This document shows positions 1-6,731 of a DNA stretch of 15,807 nt, in pieces. The notes under the pieces are model-generated. The model searched no databases, had not been told where the DNA came from, and saw nothing but the letters and a program-made list of their open reading frames with translations. The DNA comes from an uncultured Acetatifactor sp. (GTDB lineage: Bacteria; Bacillota; Clostridia; Lachnospirales; Lachnospiraceae), in contig CAJTPH010000033.1 in assembly GCA_910578215.1 (NCBI GenBank), forward strand, positions 30,005 through 45,811, written 5' to 3'. The position numbers and the translations under genes were made by a program. Each line of letters begins with the position of its first letter. The first letter of the stretch is position 1.

Positions 1-952
1 GCCTCCCGCTCCCAGCCCCACGGAGGCTCCCGCCGAAGGCTCCTTCCTGAGCCTGCACGGCGCGCTTTCCGTAGACGGAACGGACCTTGTGGACCAAAAC
101 GGAGAAAAAATACAGCTTTACGGCGTGTCCACCCACGGACTGGCATGGTTTCCCCAGTATGTAAACGAAGACGCCTTCCGCACCCTGCACGATGACTGGA
201 ATATCAACTGTGTCCGCCTTGCTTTATATACGGACGAATACGGCGGATACGCAAACGGCGGGGATAAGGAAAACTTAAAGAGCATTATCAGAAACGGCAT
301 AGCCTACGCCACCAGCCAGGATATGTATGTGATCGTGGACTGGCATGTGCTGAACGATCGAGACCCTAACGTCCATAAAGCGGACGCTCTTGCCTTCTTT
401 GAGGAAATAACCACCGAGTATGCCGATTACACAAATATTATATATGAAATCTGCAATGAGCCCAACGGCCACGCCACATGGGAAAGCGTGAAAAGCTATG
501 CCAATGAGGTGATTCCCGTTATTCGCGCACACGACGAGGACGCCGTCATCCTGGTAGGCTCCCCTACCTGGAGCCAGGATATCGACAAGGCCGCCGCTGA
601 TCCGCTGGATTTTGACAATATCATGTATACCCTGCATTTTTACGCGGACACCCACAGAGAGAGCCTGCGCTCCCGTCTGGAAACCTGTATTGACAACGGG
701 CTGCCCGTGTTTATCAGCGAATTCGGGACCTGCGACGCTTCCGGAAACGGCGGAAACAACTTTGACCAGACCTCCAAGTGGCTGGAGCTGATTGAAAATT
801 ATAACCTGAGCTTTTTCAGCTGGAGCCTGTGCAACAAAGCGGAGACCAGCGCCGTCATTTCTCCCTCCTGCTCCAAGACGTCGGACTGGACGGAGGGCGA
901 GCTCAGTGAAACCGGAAAATGGCTGCGAAACTATTTCCGGGGGAAGGACTGA
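1..952 (+). CDS. GH5-family cellulase / endoglucanase, 3' part (5' end outside window)
   Basis: Secreted-type glycoside hydrolase of family 5, probably an endo-beta-1,4-glucanase. The frame is open from base 2, so the gene starts before the window. The first visible residues are a Pro/Ala/Ser/Glu-rich stretch (PPAPSPTEAPAEG), typical of a linker after a signal peptide or another domain. The catalytic domain then runs to the end. Seen: the substrate-side motif VDWHVL; the acid/base glutamate in YEICNEP (codon 458-460); and the nucleophile glutamate in FISEFG (codon 719-721). This pattern fits the GH5_2 (Bacillus-type) subfamily. Nothing follows the catalytic domain, so any binding module must be N-terminal. 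An in-frame GTG at base 89 is not a credible start because coding homology continues upstream of it. The next gene has its own promoter. Substrate (cellulose, beta-glucan or mannan) is inferred from the family only. Confidence 0.9.
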   Translation, partial: PPAPSPTEAPAEGSFLSLHGALSVDGTDLVDQNGEKIQLYGVSTHGLAWFPQYVNEDAFRTLHDDWNINCVRLALYTDEYGGYANGGDKENLKSIIRNGIAYATSQDMYVIVDWHVLNDRDPNVHKADALAFFEEITTEYADYTNIIYEICNEPNGHATWESVKSYANEVIPVIRAHDEDAVILVGSPTWSQDIDKAAADPLDFDNIMYTLHFYADTHRESLRSRLETCIDNGLPVFISEFGTCDASGNGGNNFDQTSKWLELIENYNLSFFSWSLCNKAETSAVISPSCSKTSDWTEGELSETGKWLRNYFRGKD

Positions 953-969
953 CATTTGGCAATGAGCTG

Positions 970-998
970 TTGATTCATCCATATTTTAATGCTATAAT
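970..998 (+). promoter_or_regulatory. Sigma-70-type promoter for the chemotaxis receptor gene
   Basis: TTGATT (970-975), a 17-bp spacer, then a perfect TATAAT (993-998). A ribosome binding site GGGAGAGG (about 1064-1071) sits just before the ATG at 1077. The leader would be about 70 nt. Confidence 0.65.
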
Positions 999-1076
999 TA
1001 ATTTCGTAGAAACATTGTACAGCAAAATGCATGACTGCAGCCAAATCAACAGGTTTCATTTACGGGAGAGGGATTT

Positions 1077-2954
1077 ATGAAGAAAACGATTACAAAACAC
1101 CTTTTTATCTACATGTTTGCCGCCTTTCTCTGCACCATTACCGCCATCTTTGTGTTGCAGACTTTTGTAAACCAGAGAAATAACCGCATTTCCAGTCAAG
1201 AAAGGCTGTCGGCCGTAAAAGAAAAGCTGGAAAGCAACGAAGACAATGTCCGGAGGCTGACGGAGAATCTGAGCGCGGATAACCTGGCGAAAACCAGAGC
1301 CTTTGCGGATATGCTCGCCATGGACAAATCCATTTACGGCAACATGAACCGGTTAAATGAGATTAAGGACCGGCTTGAAGTAAACGAGTTACATATTATC
1401 GACGAAAACGGAATTATCACAAGCAGTACCATAAGCAGCTACATTGGCTTTGACATGAAAAGCGGAGAACAGTCCAATGCATTTATGGTAATCGTAAAGG
1501 ACCCTTCCATAGAAATTGCCCAGGAGCCGCAGGTAAACGTTGCCGAGGGAGTGGTCATGCAGTACATCGGGGTTGCCAGAAAGGACGGCAAGGGGCTCGT
1601 GCAGGTGGGCGTACGCCCGGAGGTGCTGGAAAATATGCTTGCCGGAACGGAGATCGATGTGGTTCTGAGCACCATTGAGTACGGCAGCAACGGATACGTA
1701 TATGCCCTTGATCCTGAAAGCGGAACGATTCTGGCACACCCGGACAAGAATCTGATCGGCACGCCCGCGGCAGACGCAGGCTTTCCCAAGAAGCTGACAG
1801 GGCATGGCAGAGCCCGGATAAACGGTGTAAACGGTTATTATCAGTCAGAGGAATACGACGGAAAAATTATCGGAACCTTTATGCCGGCCAGCGAATATTA
1901 CAGGGAAAGGCTTAACCAGACTATCGTGGTTGCCATCAGCATGCTGATCATCTTCGGCGTACTTCTGCTGACCATCAATCATCTGATGGACAGCAGGATA
2001 ATAAAGGGAATTAACCACATTATCGCATCCATGTCAGGCATTACAGCCGGAAATTTCGATATTACCGTAAATGAGCACGGCAGCCCGGAATTTACCCAGC
2101 TGTCCGACAGCATTAACAAGATGGTGAACAGTATCCGCAGCAGCATGCAGGAAAACCAGGCGCTTCTGGAACGCCAGAAGGCGGACGTAGAAAACAACAA
2201 TATGTTGATTCAGAATGTGAAAAACGCATGCATGGAGCTGGATCACGTATCCGGCGAAACCCTTGAGCATGCGGATAATATCTACAACGGAACCGGAGAA
2301 CAGAAAAAAGCGGTTGAGGACATGCAGCGTATCATGGATGAGCTGGTAAGCGAGCTGAACGGCAGCGTCAACGTCTCCGTAAATGTGACCTCAGAAACCG
2401 GAGCCACCGTTGAGAAAATCATTCAGACCCAGTCCCGGATGGACCAGCTGAAGGAGTCCATGCAGAAAATTACGGAAATGTCCGTGGCAATAGAAAAGAT
2501 TATCGACGAGATAAATTCCATTGCGCAGCAGACCAATATGCTGTCCCTGAACGCCTCCATTGAAGCGGCGCGTGCGGGAGAAATGGGCAGAGGCTTTTCC
2601 GTTGTGGCGACGCAGGTGGGCGAGCTTGCCGCAAGGAGCTCACAGGCGGCAAAGAAAACCAACGAGCTGATCACCAATTCCATTATGGCGGTGGAAAACG
2701 GGAAAGAGATCACGGACCGGACGGTAGAAGCCTTCGGCAGCGTGGTTGAGGATATAGAAAAAGCCAACAGCGACGTAGAGAAAATTACCGGCATGGTAAG
2801 ACAGAATGTGGAAACCGTATCCGACGCGGTAAGGCAGATCGAGCGTATCTCCAGCGTGGTGGAGAGGAATGTGGAGATCTCGCAAAACACCAAGCGGGTA
2901 TCCACCAATATGGCGGAAATAACAGGAAAGCTGTTGGAGATGGTGGAATCGTAA
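1077..2954 (+). CDS. Methyl-accepting chemotaxis protein (dCache-HAMP-MCP signalling domain)
   Basis: Transmembrane chemoreceptor that senses a ligand outside the cell and controls CheA/CheW. It is 625 aa. The first membrane helix is at about residues 8-30. A Cache-type extracellular domain follows (about 35-280) with the characteristic YVYALDPESGTILAHPDKNL stretch near 208-227. The second membrane helix is at about 282-303, then a HAMP linker to about 356. A long coiled-coil signalling domain contains the conserved hairpin tip (IAQQTNMLSLNASIEAARAGE, about 482 onward, continuing into GRGFSVVA). The tip differs slightly from the usual EVRxLAE sequence (QVGELAA here). There is no C-terminal NWETF-type pentapeptide for CheR/CheB docking. 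The start is supported by a good ribosome binding site 4-5 bases upstream of the ATG. No che or flagellar genes are in the window, so this is an orphan receptor here. The ligand is unknown; amino acids or organic acids are usual for dCache sensors. Confidence 0.95.
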   Translation: MKKTITKHLFIYMFAAFLCTITAIFVLQTFVNQRNNRISSQERLSAVKEKLESNEDNVRRLTENLSADNLAKTRAFADMLAMDKSIYGNMNRLNEIKDRLEVNELHIIDENGIITSSTISSYIGFDMKSGEQSNAFMVIVKDPSIEIAQEPQVNVAEGVVMQYIGVARKDGKGLVQVGVRPEVLENMLAGTEIDVVLSTIEYGSNGYVYALDPESGTILAHPDKNLIGTPAADAGFPKKLTGHGRARINGVNGYYQSEEYDGKIIGTFMPASEYYRERLNQTIVVAISMLIIFGVLLLTINHLMDSRIIKGINHIIASMSGITAGNFDITVNEHGSPEFTQLSDSINKMVNSIRSSMQENQALLERQKADVENNNMLIQNVKNACMELDHVSGETLEHADNIYNGTGEQKKAVEDMQRIMDELVSELNGSVNVSVNVTSETGATVEKIIQTQSRMDQLKESMQKITEMSVAIEKIIDEINSIAQQTNMLSLNASIEAARAGEMGRGFSVVATQVGELAARSSQAAKKTNELITNSIMAVENGKEITDRTVEAFGSVVEDIEKANSDVEKITGMVRQNVETVSDAVRQIERISSVVERNVEISQNTKRVSTNMAEITGKLLEMVES

Positions 2955-2983
2955 GAATTAAACATGCATTTTAAGGCATACCG

Positions 2984-3092
2984 ATAAAAAGGGGGCTGCT
3001 GCAAAACAAGGTTTTAATGCAATATATGGCGTATATGTACGAATAAAAGCCATATTTTGTACCTTCTCTGAGTTTTGCAACTGCCCCTTTAT
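2984..3092. repeat. Extended imperfect inverted repeat between convergent genes (MITE-like or bidirectional terminator)
   Basis: The outer arms ATAAAAAGGGGGCTGCTGCAAAAC (2984-3007) and its imperfect complement GTTTTGCAACTGCCCCTTTAT (3072-3092) flank a second pairing: AATATATGGC (3021-3030) against GCCATATTT (3049-3057). In the central 16 bases of the outer arms 14 pair. The element fills the gap between the converging chemoreceptor and FNT genes. It could be transcribed from either side and act as a terminator, or be a non-autonomous mobile repeat. No target-site duplication is clear. Confidence 0.5.
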
Positions 3093-3121
3093 GTTGAATA
3101 TTTTTTGTTTAAGTCCGCGGC

Positions 3122-3967
3122 TCAGTATTCCTCCGCAATGTCGATTTCTTCCTGCTCCGCCTCCGTAGTGATATGTGAATAAGGCGTCCGGTGAATGTAT
3201 ACAAGCCAGTAGCCGAAGCCCACGATTCCCGCGCCGCCCACAATATTCCCCAGCGTCACAGGCAGAAGGCTGCCCACAAGAAACCGTCCCCAGGTCAGCC
3301 CCTCGGCGGCAATGCCATACTCGGAAGCGCCCAAAAGCGCTGCCACTCCAAAATACATATCCGCAATGCTGTGTTCAAAGCCGCAGAGTACAAACACGAA
3401 GACAGGCCAGAAGCTGGTAAGCAGCTTGCCCGATACCTCCTTTGCCGCAAAGGACATCCAAACGGCGATACACACCAGCACATTACACAGAATGCCTCTT
3501 ATAAAGCTGTCCCCAAAGCTCAAGTCCGTTCTTGCTTTCCCCGCATTGACGATAGACAGCGCAAGGTTTCCCCCGAACAGGTCAGGCGTGTGCCCATAGA
3601 CCACCAGCGCCGCCACCAGCGCCGCGCCAAGAAAATTGCCCAGATAGACAAAAAACCAGCTTTTCAGCATTTTTGCCACTGTTACCTTTCTCTCCAGCGC
3701 CGCGATAATAATAAGGTTATTTCCGGTAAACAGCTCGCTTCCCGCAATAAGGACCATCGCCATTCCCGCAGGGAATACCGCCGCTCCCAGAAGCTTTGCC
3801 GCAGACGGTGAAGAGATGGTGCTTGACGCAGTGGTGGAGGCGATTCCGGCAAAGCCGATAAATATGCCTGCCAGAAAGCCCAGCAGCACCATCTTATAGA
3901 TGGACAGATTGACCTTATGGATGCCCACTTCGATATAATTTCTTGCGATTTCCAAGGGTGAGTGCAT
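3122..3967 (-). CDS. Formate/nitrite transporter (FNT/FocA family channel)
   Basis: Pentameric inner-membrane channel for formate, nitrite or a related small monovalent anion. The 281-aa protein has the usual six-helix FNT layout. Seen motifs: SELFTGN at 77-83; CNVLVC at 161-166; and GFEHS at 196-200, whose His199 corresponds to the conserved gating/proton-relay histidine of the family. The C-terminus is a short charged tail. The start is fixed by an excellent site AAAGGAGGT seven bases before the ATG (bases 3974-3982 on the + strand). It is transcribed leftward, separate from the leuA fusion upstream: a candidate promoter lies 150-180 bp before the start and a 16-bp tandem repeat lies in the leader. 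Formate is the likeliest substrate in a fermentative anaerobe, but nitrite, hydrosulfide or acetate cannot be excluded from sequence. Confidence 0.93.
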   Translation of the reverse strand: MHSPLEIARNYIEVGIHKVNLSIYKMVLLGFLAGIFIGFAGIASTTASSTISSPSAAKLLGAAVFPAGMAMVLIAGSELFTGNNLIIIAALERKVTVAKMLKSWFFVYLGNFLGAALVAALVVYGHTPDLFGGNLALSIVNAGKARTDLSFGDSFIRGILCNVLVCIAVWMSFAAKEVSGKLLTSFWPVFVFVLCGFEHSIADMYFGVAALLGASEYGIAAEGLTWGRFLVGSLLPVTLGNIVGGAGIVGFGYWLVYIHRTPYSHITTEAEQEEIDIAEEY

Positions 3968-4001
3968 AATGATACCTCCTTTATTACAAAATCATTGTTC
4001 A

Positions 4002-4081
4002 GAAACTTCATTTCTCTGAGACCTCATTTCTCTGAAATTTCATCACTCCGAAACTTCATTTCTCTGAGATTTCATGGCTGT
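4002..4081. repeat. Five 16-bp tandem repeats in the leader of the FNT gene
   Basis: Five head-to-tail units begin at 4002, 4018, 4034, 4050 and 4066. Units 1 and 4 are identical (GAAACTTCATTTCTCT). Unit 2 is GAGACCTCATTTCTCT. Unit 3 is GAAATTTCATCACTCC. Unit 5 is GAGATTTCATGGCTGT. Junctions 1/2 and 4/5 create the odd palindrome TCTCTGAGA, and junction 2/3 gives TTTC-TCT-GAAA. The array ends 34 bp before the FNT start codon and lies downstream of the best promoter, so it would be transcribed. It may be a set of operator sites, an RNA-level element, or a slippage-prone tract that varies leader length. Confidence 0.8.
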
Positions 4082-4104
4082 ATAGGCGTATCACTGTACT
4101 TGAG

Positions 4105-4149
4105 TCCGCCGGGTAAATTTATTATAACACCCCGGCGGAGATTACGCAA
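4105..4149 (-). promoter_or_regulatory. Candidate FNT promoter enclosed by a 9-bp inverted repeat
   Basis: Read leftward, TTGCGT (4144-4149) and TATAAT (4121-4126) are 17 bp apart. Perfect 9-bp arms TCCGCCGGG (4105-4113) and CCCGGCGGA (4131-4139) flank the -10 box with a 17-bp gap. One arm lies in the promoter spacer and the other around the start point. The -10 is perfect; the -35 matches only in TTG. The dyad looks like an operator. It lacks a T-run, so it is a poor terminator for leuA. Confidence 0.5.
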
Positions 4150-4206
4150 TTCTTCTTTGGTTTATGCGGGTCGGAAACCGTTTTCTCTTACATAAGAAAT
4201 TCAGCG

Positions 4207-6207
4207 CTACCCCTGCCTGCGGTACTGCACGGGCGTCACCCCGTAGCTTTTCTTAAACAGCCTGTTAAAGTGCTCCACATTTTCATAGCCCGACTCCGCT
4301 GCAATGACCTCTACCGTCTGGTCGGTCTCGCGAAGCATGGTGCGCGCCCTTTTCATGCGCTCCTCCCTCACCACGTCCTGGAAGGTCATGCCCGCCTTTT
4401 CCTTAATATATTTGGATAGATAGGGCTTGGAAAGACGGAATTTTTCCGACAGGGTATCCAGCGTCACGCTTTTGTAATTGTTCTGGATATAGGTGACGAT
4501 TTCCACGATCCTGTCCTCCCGTGCCTCAGTAATGTGCTGCTCCGCGGCAAGCTTATTTACTGCGGCGGCAAGAGCCGCAATGGATGCCTTTATGATATCC
4601 TCATCCACGCCGACCCCCCAGTGAAACCTGCCCTCGCAGGCGATGCCCACATACGCCGCCGCTCTGGAGCTGGAGCCCTTGGAGATGGCATGCTCCTCAT
4701 ACACGGAAAGCTCGTAGTTTATGCCAAAGCTGGCTTTAAGAGCGTTGCTCACCGCATCCAGCCGTCCGTTTCCCGCCGCCTCCACGACTCTCCTTCTCTT
4801 GCTTTCCTCAATCGTCACCTGCGCCTGAATACCCTTCTCCTGACGGAAGTGACACTCGGGAATGCTGAAAATACGGCGGGGAGAAATATAATTTTCTTCA
4901 AAGACAGCGTAAATTTCAGCGGGATGCAGCTCCTGGTGGCGCCTGTCGGAAACGCCCTTCACCAGATAGCCCACCTCCTCCTTCATGGCCGCAGGCAGTG
5001 AAAATCCAAACTGCTGCTTCAGCACAAACGCCACGCCGCCTTTGCCGGACACGCTGTTGATACGTATGACGTCGGACTCATATTCCCTGCCTACATCCGC
5101 CGGGTCGATGGGCAGATAGGGCACATCCCAGCGCTTTCCGCTCCTGCCCTCCTTCAGCCATGTCATTCCCTTGCTGATGGCATCCTGATGGGAGCCGGAA
5201 AAAGCGGTAAACACCAGCTCCCCCGCATAGGGAGTACGCTCGTGAACCCTCATTCCGGTAAAGCCCTCGTAAGCCTCTTTGACTCTCATAATATGGGAAA
5301 AATCCAGCCCGCTGTCCACGCCGTGACACATCATATTAAGCGCCACCGTCACCAGATCCACGTTTCCGGTGCGCTCGCCGTTTCCGAAAAGGGTCCCCTC
5401 CACCCGGTCCGCCCCCGCCAGAATGCCGAACTCCGCGTCGCTGATGCCGCAGCCCCTGTCATTGTGGGGATGCACGCTCAGGACCACGTTTTCCCGGTAT
5501 TTCAAATGCCTGTGCATGTATTCAACCTGGCAGGCAAAAACATGGGGCATTGCCACCTGCACCGTGGTCGGCAGGTTGATAATCGCCTTGTGCTCCGGGT
5601 CCGGCTTCCACACCTCCAGCACCGCGTTGCACACCTCCAGCGCGTAATCCACCTCCGTCTGTGAAAAGCTTTCCGGGCTGTACTCAAAGGTGAAGGACCC
5701 TTCCGTCTCCTCCGCCAGCCGCTTTAAAAGCTCCGCCCCGTCCACGGCAAGCTTTTTTACGGCGTCCTTATCCTTTTTGAAAACCTGCTGCCTCTGCTCC
5801 ACAGAGGTGGAATTATAGAGATGCACCACCGCGTGGGGAGCGCCCTTCACCGCCTCAAAGGTTTTTTTAATAATATGCTCTCTGGCCTGGGTCAATACCT
5901 GAATCGTCACATCCTCCGGTATCATATCTTTCTCTATCAGGGCGCGGATAAAATTATATTCCGTATCGGAGGAAGCGGGAAATCCCACCTCGATTTCCTT
6001 AAACCCGATTTCCACCAGCAATTTAAAAAACGCCAGCTTATCCTCCAGGCTCATGGGGTCTATCAGCGCCTGGTTGCCGTCCCGCAGGTCCACGCTGCAC
6101 CATATGGGCGCCTTGTCGATTGAATCCCTTTTTACCCAGTCATAGGTCACTTCCGGGGGCATGTGATAGGTCTTGCCGTATTTCCCGCTGATTGCCGCTC
6201 TGTCCAT
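4207..6207 (-). CDS. leuA: 2-isopropylmalate synthase (class II LeuA) fused to a C-terminal AraC-type DNA-binding domain
   Basis: First committed enzyme of leucine synthesis (acetyl-CoA + 2-oxoisovalerate to 2-isopropylmalate), with an unexpected transcription-factor domain. With the start used here it is 666 aa, against roughly 550-560 for ordinary class II LeuA. The catalytic barrel carries DLRDGNQ (40-46), the metal-binding HPHND (246-250) and GNGERTGN (275-282). The leucine-binding regulatory domain (about 442-554) includes GNGRLDA. After a short linker, residues 568-666 form a complete AraC domain. Its first HTH is around LDTLSEKFRLSKPYLSKYI and its second around VEVIAAESGYENVEHFNRLF, followed by the usual YGVTPVQYRR end. 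The frame is unbroken across the junction. The ATG at 6207 has a strong AGGGAGG six bases upstream and matches the family's N-terminus. An in-frame TTG at 6336 would add 43 residues but coincides with a promoter -35 box. The two domain assignments are near certain. DNA binding by the fusion is inferred. Confidence 0.93.
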   Translation of the reverse strand: MDRAAISGKYGKTYHMPPEVTYDWVKRDSIDKAPIWCSVDLRDGNQALIDPMSLEDKLAFFKLLVEIGFKEIEVGFPASSDTEYNFIRALIEKDMIPEDVTIQVLTQAREHIIKKTFEAVKGAPHAVVHLYNSTSVEQRQQVFKKDKDAVKKLAVDGAELLKRLAEETEGSFTFEYSPESFSQTEVDYALEVCNAVLEVWKPDPEHKAIINLPTTVQVAMPHVFACQVEYMHRHLKYRENVVLSVHPHNDRGCGISDAEFGILAGADRVEGTLFGNGERTGNVDLVTVALNMMCHGVDSGLDFSHIMRVKEAYEGFTGMRVHERTPYAGELVFTAFSGSHQDAISKGMTWLKEGRSGKRWDVPYLPIDPADVGREYESDVIRINSVSGKGGVAFVLKQQFGFSLPAAMKEEVGYLVKGVSDRRHQELHPAEIYAVFEENYISPRRIFSIPECHFRQEKGIQAQVTIEESKRRRVVEAAGNGRLDAVSNALKASFGINYELSVYEEHAISKGSSSRAAAYVGIACEGRFHWGVGVDEDIIKASIAALAAAVNKLAAEQHITEAREDRIVEIVTYIQNNYKSVTLDTLSEKFRLSKPYLSKYIKEKAGMTFQDVVREERMKRARTMLRETDQTVEVIAAESGYENVEHFNRLFKKSYGVTPVQYRRQG

Positions 6208-6307
6208 AATAATCCTCCCTTGCCGTTTGCCCGCAAATTCAGGTATCCGCACAAATCTGCCGTTTACCTGTGTGGGCTCAATTTCATAGTCTGGCGTCGA
6301 TTTGAAA

Positions 6308-6336
6308 ATATTATCACAGAATTTCAATTGCTTCAA
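6308..6336 (-). promoter_or_regulatory. Promoter of the leuA-AraC fusion gene
   Basis: Read leftward, TTGAAG (6331-6336) and TAATAT (6308-6313) are separated by exactly 17 bp. Each matches consensus at 4 of 6 positions, as expected for an activator-dependent promoter. The predicted leader to the ATG at 6207 is about 95 nt. The suboptimal boxes and the adjoining direct repeats suggest activation by an AraC-type protein. Confidence 0.5.
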
Positions 6337-6370
6337 TGATTTATTTTATTGATTAGATTGATTTATTTTA
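6337..6370. promoter_or_regulatory. Two 12-bp direct repeats abutting the leuA -35 box (candidate AraC-type operator)
   Basis: TGATTTATTTTA occurs exactly at 6337-6348 and again at 6359-6370, a 22-bp period or about two helical turns. The inner copy directly touches the -35 hexamer at 6331-6336. AraC-family proteins carry two HTHs and bind tandem half-sites about 21 bp apart next to -35. A partial match (TTATTTTATT) recurs at 6440-6449, but the region is very AT-rich and that copy may be chance. Confidence 0.55.
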
Positions 6371-6499
6371 CTCTCATAGCATCGCCAAAATACTATAAAC
6401 GCTTATTTATACAAATAATTTCCATAATAAATATTGTGTTATTTTATTATATTTATTGACCTATTTTGCTTATCCATGTAAGCATAAGCTCAAAGCCCA
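6371..6499. other. AT-rich intergenic tract upstream of leuA
   Basis: No gene is seen. The tract is mostly A and T with several TATAAT-like strings on both strands (for example a leftward TATAAT at 6446-6451), none with a convincing -35 partner. It could carry distal regulator sites for the leuA promoter. Confidence 0.4.
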
Positions 6500-6591
6500 G
6501 GCAGCAAAGCTGACGGTCGCAGCCGAACAGAAAGCTGCTTCCGCTGCCTGCCGCGCTCGCCGGGTGTCCGTCAGCTTCTGCTGCCATTTTT
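6500..6591. ncRNA. Structured intergenic element with long near-perfect stem (candidate small RNA)
   Basis: GGCAGCAAAGCTGACGG (6500-6516) pairs with CCGTCAGCTTCTGCTGCC (6568-6585), with a single extra base in the right arm. About 51 GC-rich bases in between can fold further; several GCAGC/GCTGC strings are present. On the + strand the stem is followed by TTTTT (6587-6591), as in a self-terminating small RNA. Its GC content contrasts sharply with the AT-rich tract to its left. No clear + strand promoter was found: TTGACC at 6456 has only a poor -10 partner. It could instead be a terminator-like insulator or a degenerate repeat. Confidence 0.4.
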
Positions 6592-6612
6592 CCCTTGGAT
6601 GCCCGTCATACT

Positions 6613-6642
6613 AAAAAAGAGGCTGTTTTGCAACAGCCTCTT
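6613..6642 (-). terminator. Rho-independent terminator of the OFA antiporter gene
   Basis: An 11-bp perfect stem AAGAGGCTGTT (6617-6627) / AACAGCCTCTT (6632-6642) has a 4-base loop. On the leftward transcript a run of six U follows, corresponding to AAAAAA at 6613-6618. It lies about 90 bp after the antiporter stop codon. Confidence 0.85.
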
Positions 6643-6731
6643 AATTTCAGCAATATGAAATTATTCATCAAGGGCGGCATATCCTGCCGAAAGCATTCTT
6701 CTCTGCCGCCTCTGCAGATAGCCCGGAGCCT

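Noticed and set aside
275..982. 235-codon leftward open frame
   Set aside because: Antisense to the GH5 cellulase, which has clear catalytic motifs; the frame has no ribosome site and no recognisable protein features.
4002..4081. CRISPR array
   Set aside because: The 16-bp units are directly adjacent with no spacers and are imperfect; no cas genes are present.
4105..4139. Rho-independent terminator of leuA
   Set aside because: The loop is 17 bases and no U-run follows on the leftward transcript; the position over a candidate promoter fits an operator better.
6208..6336. T-box or leucine leader-peptide attenuator before leuA
   Set aside because: No T-box GGTGG signature, no run of leucine codons and no terminator hairpin in the leader.
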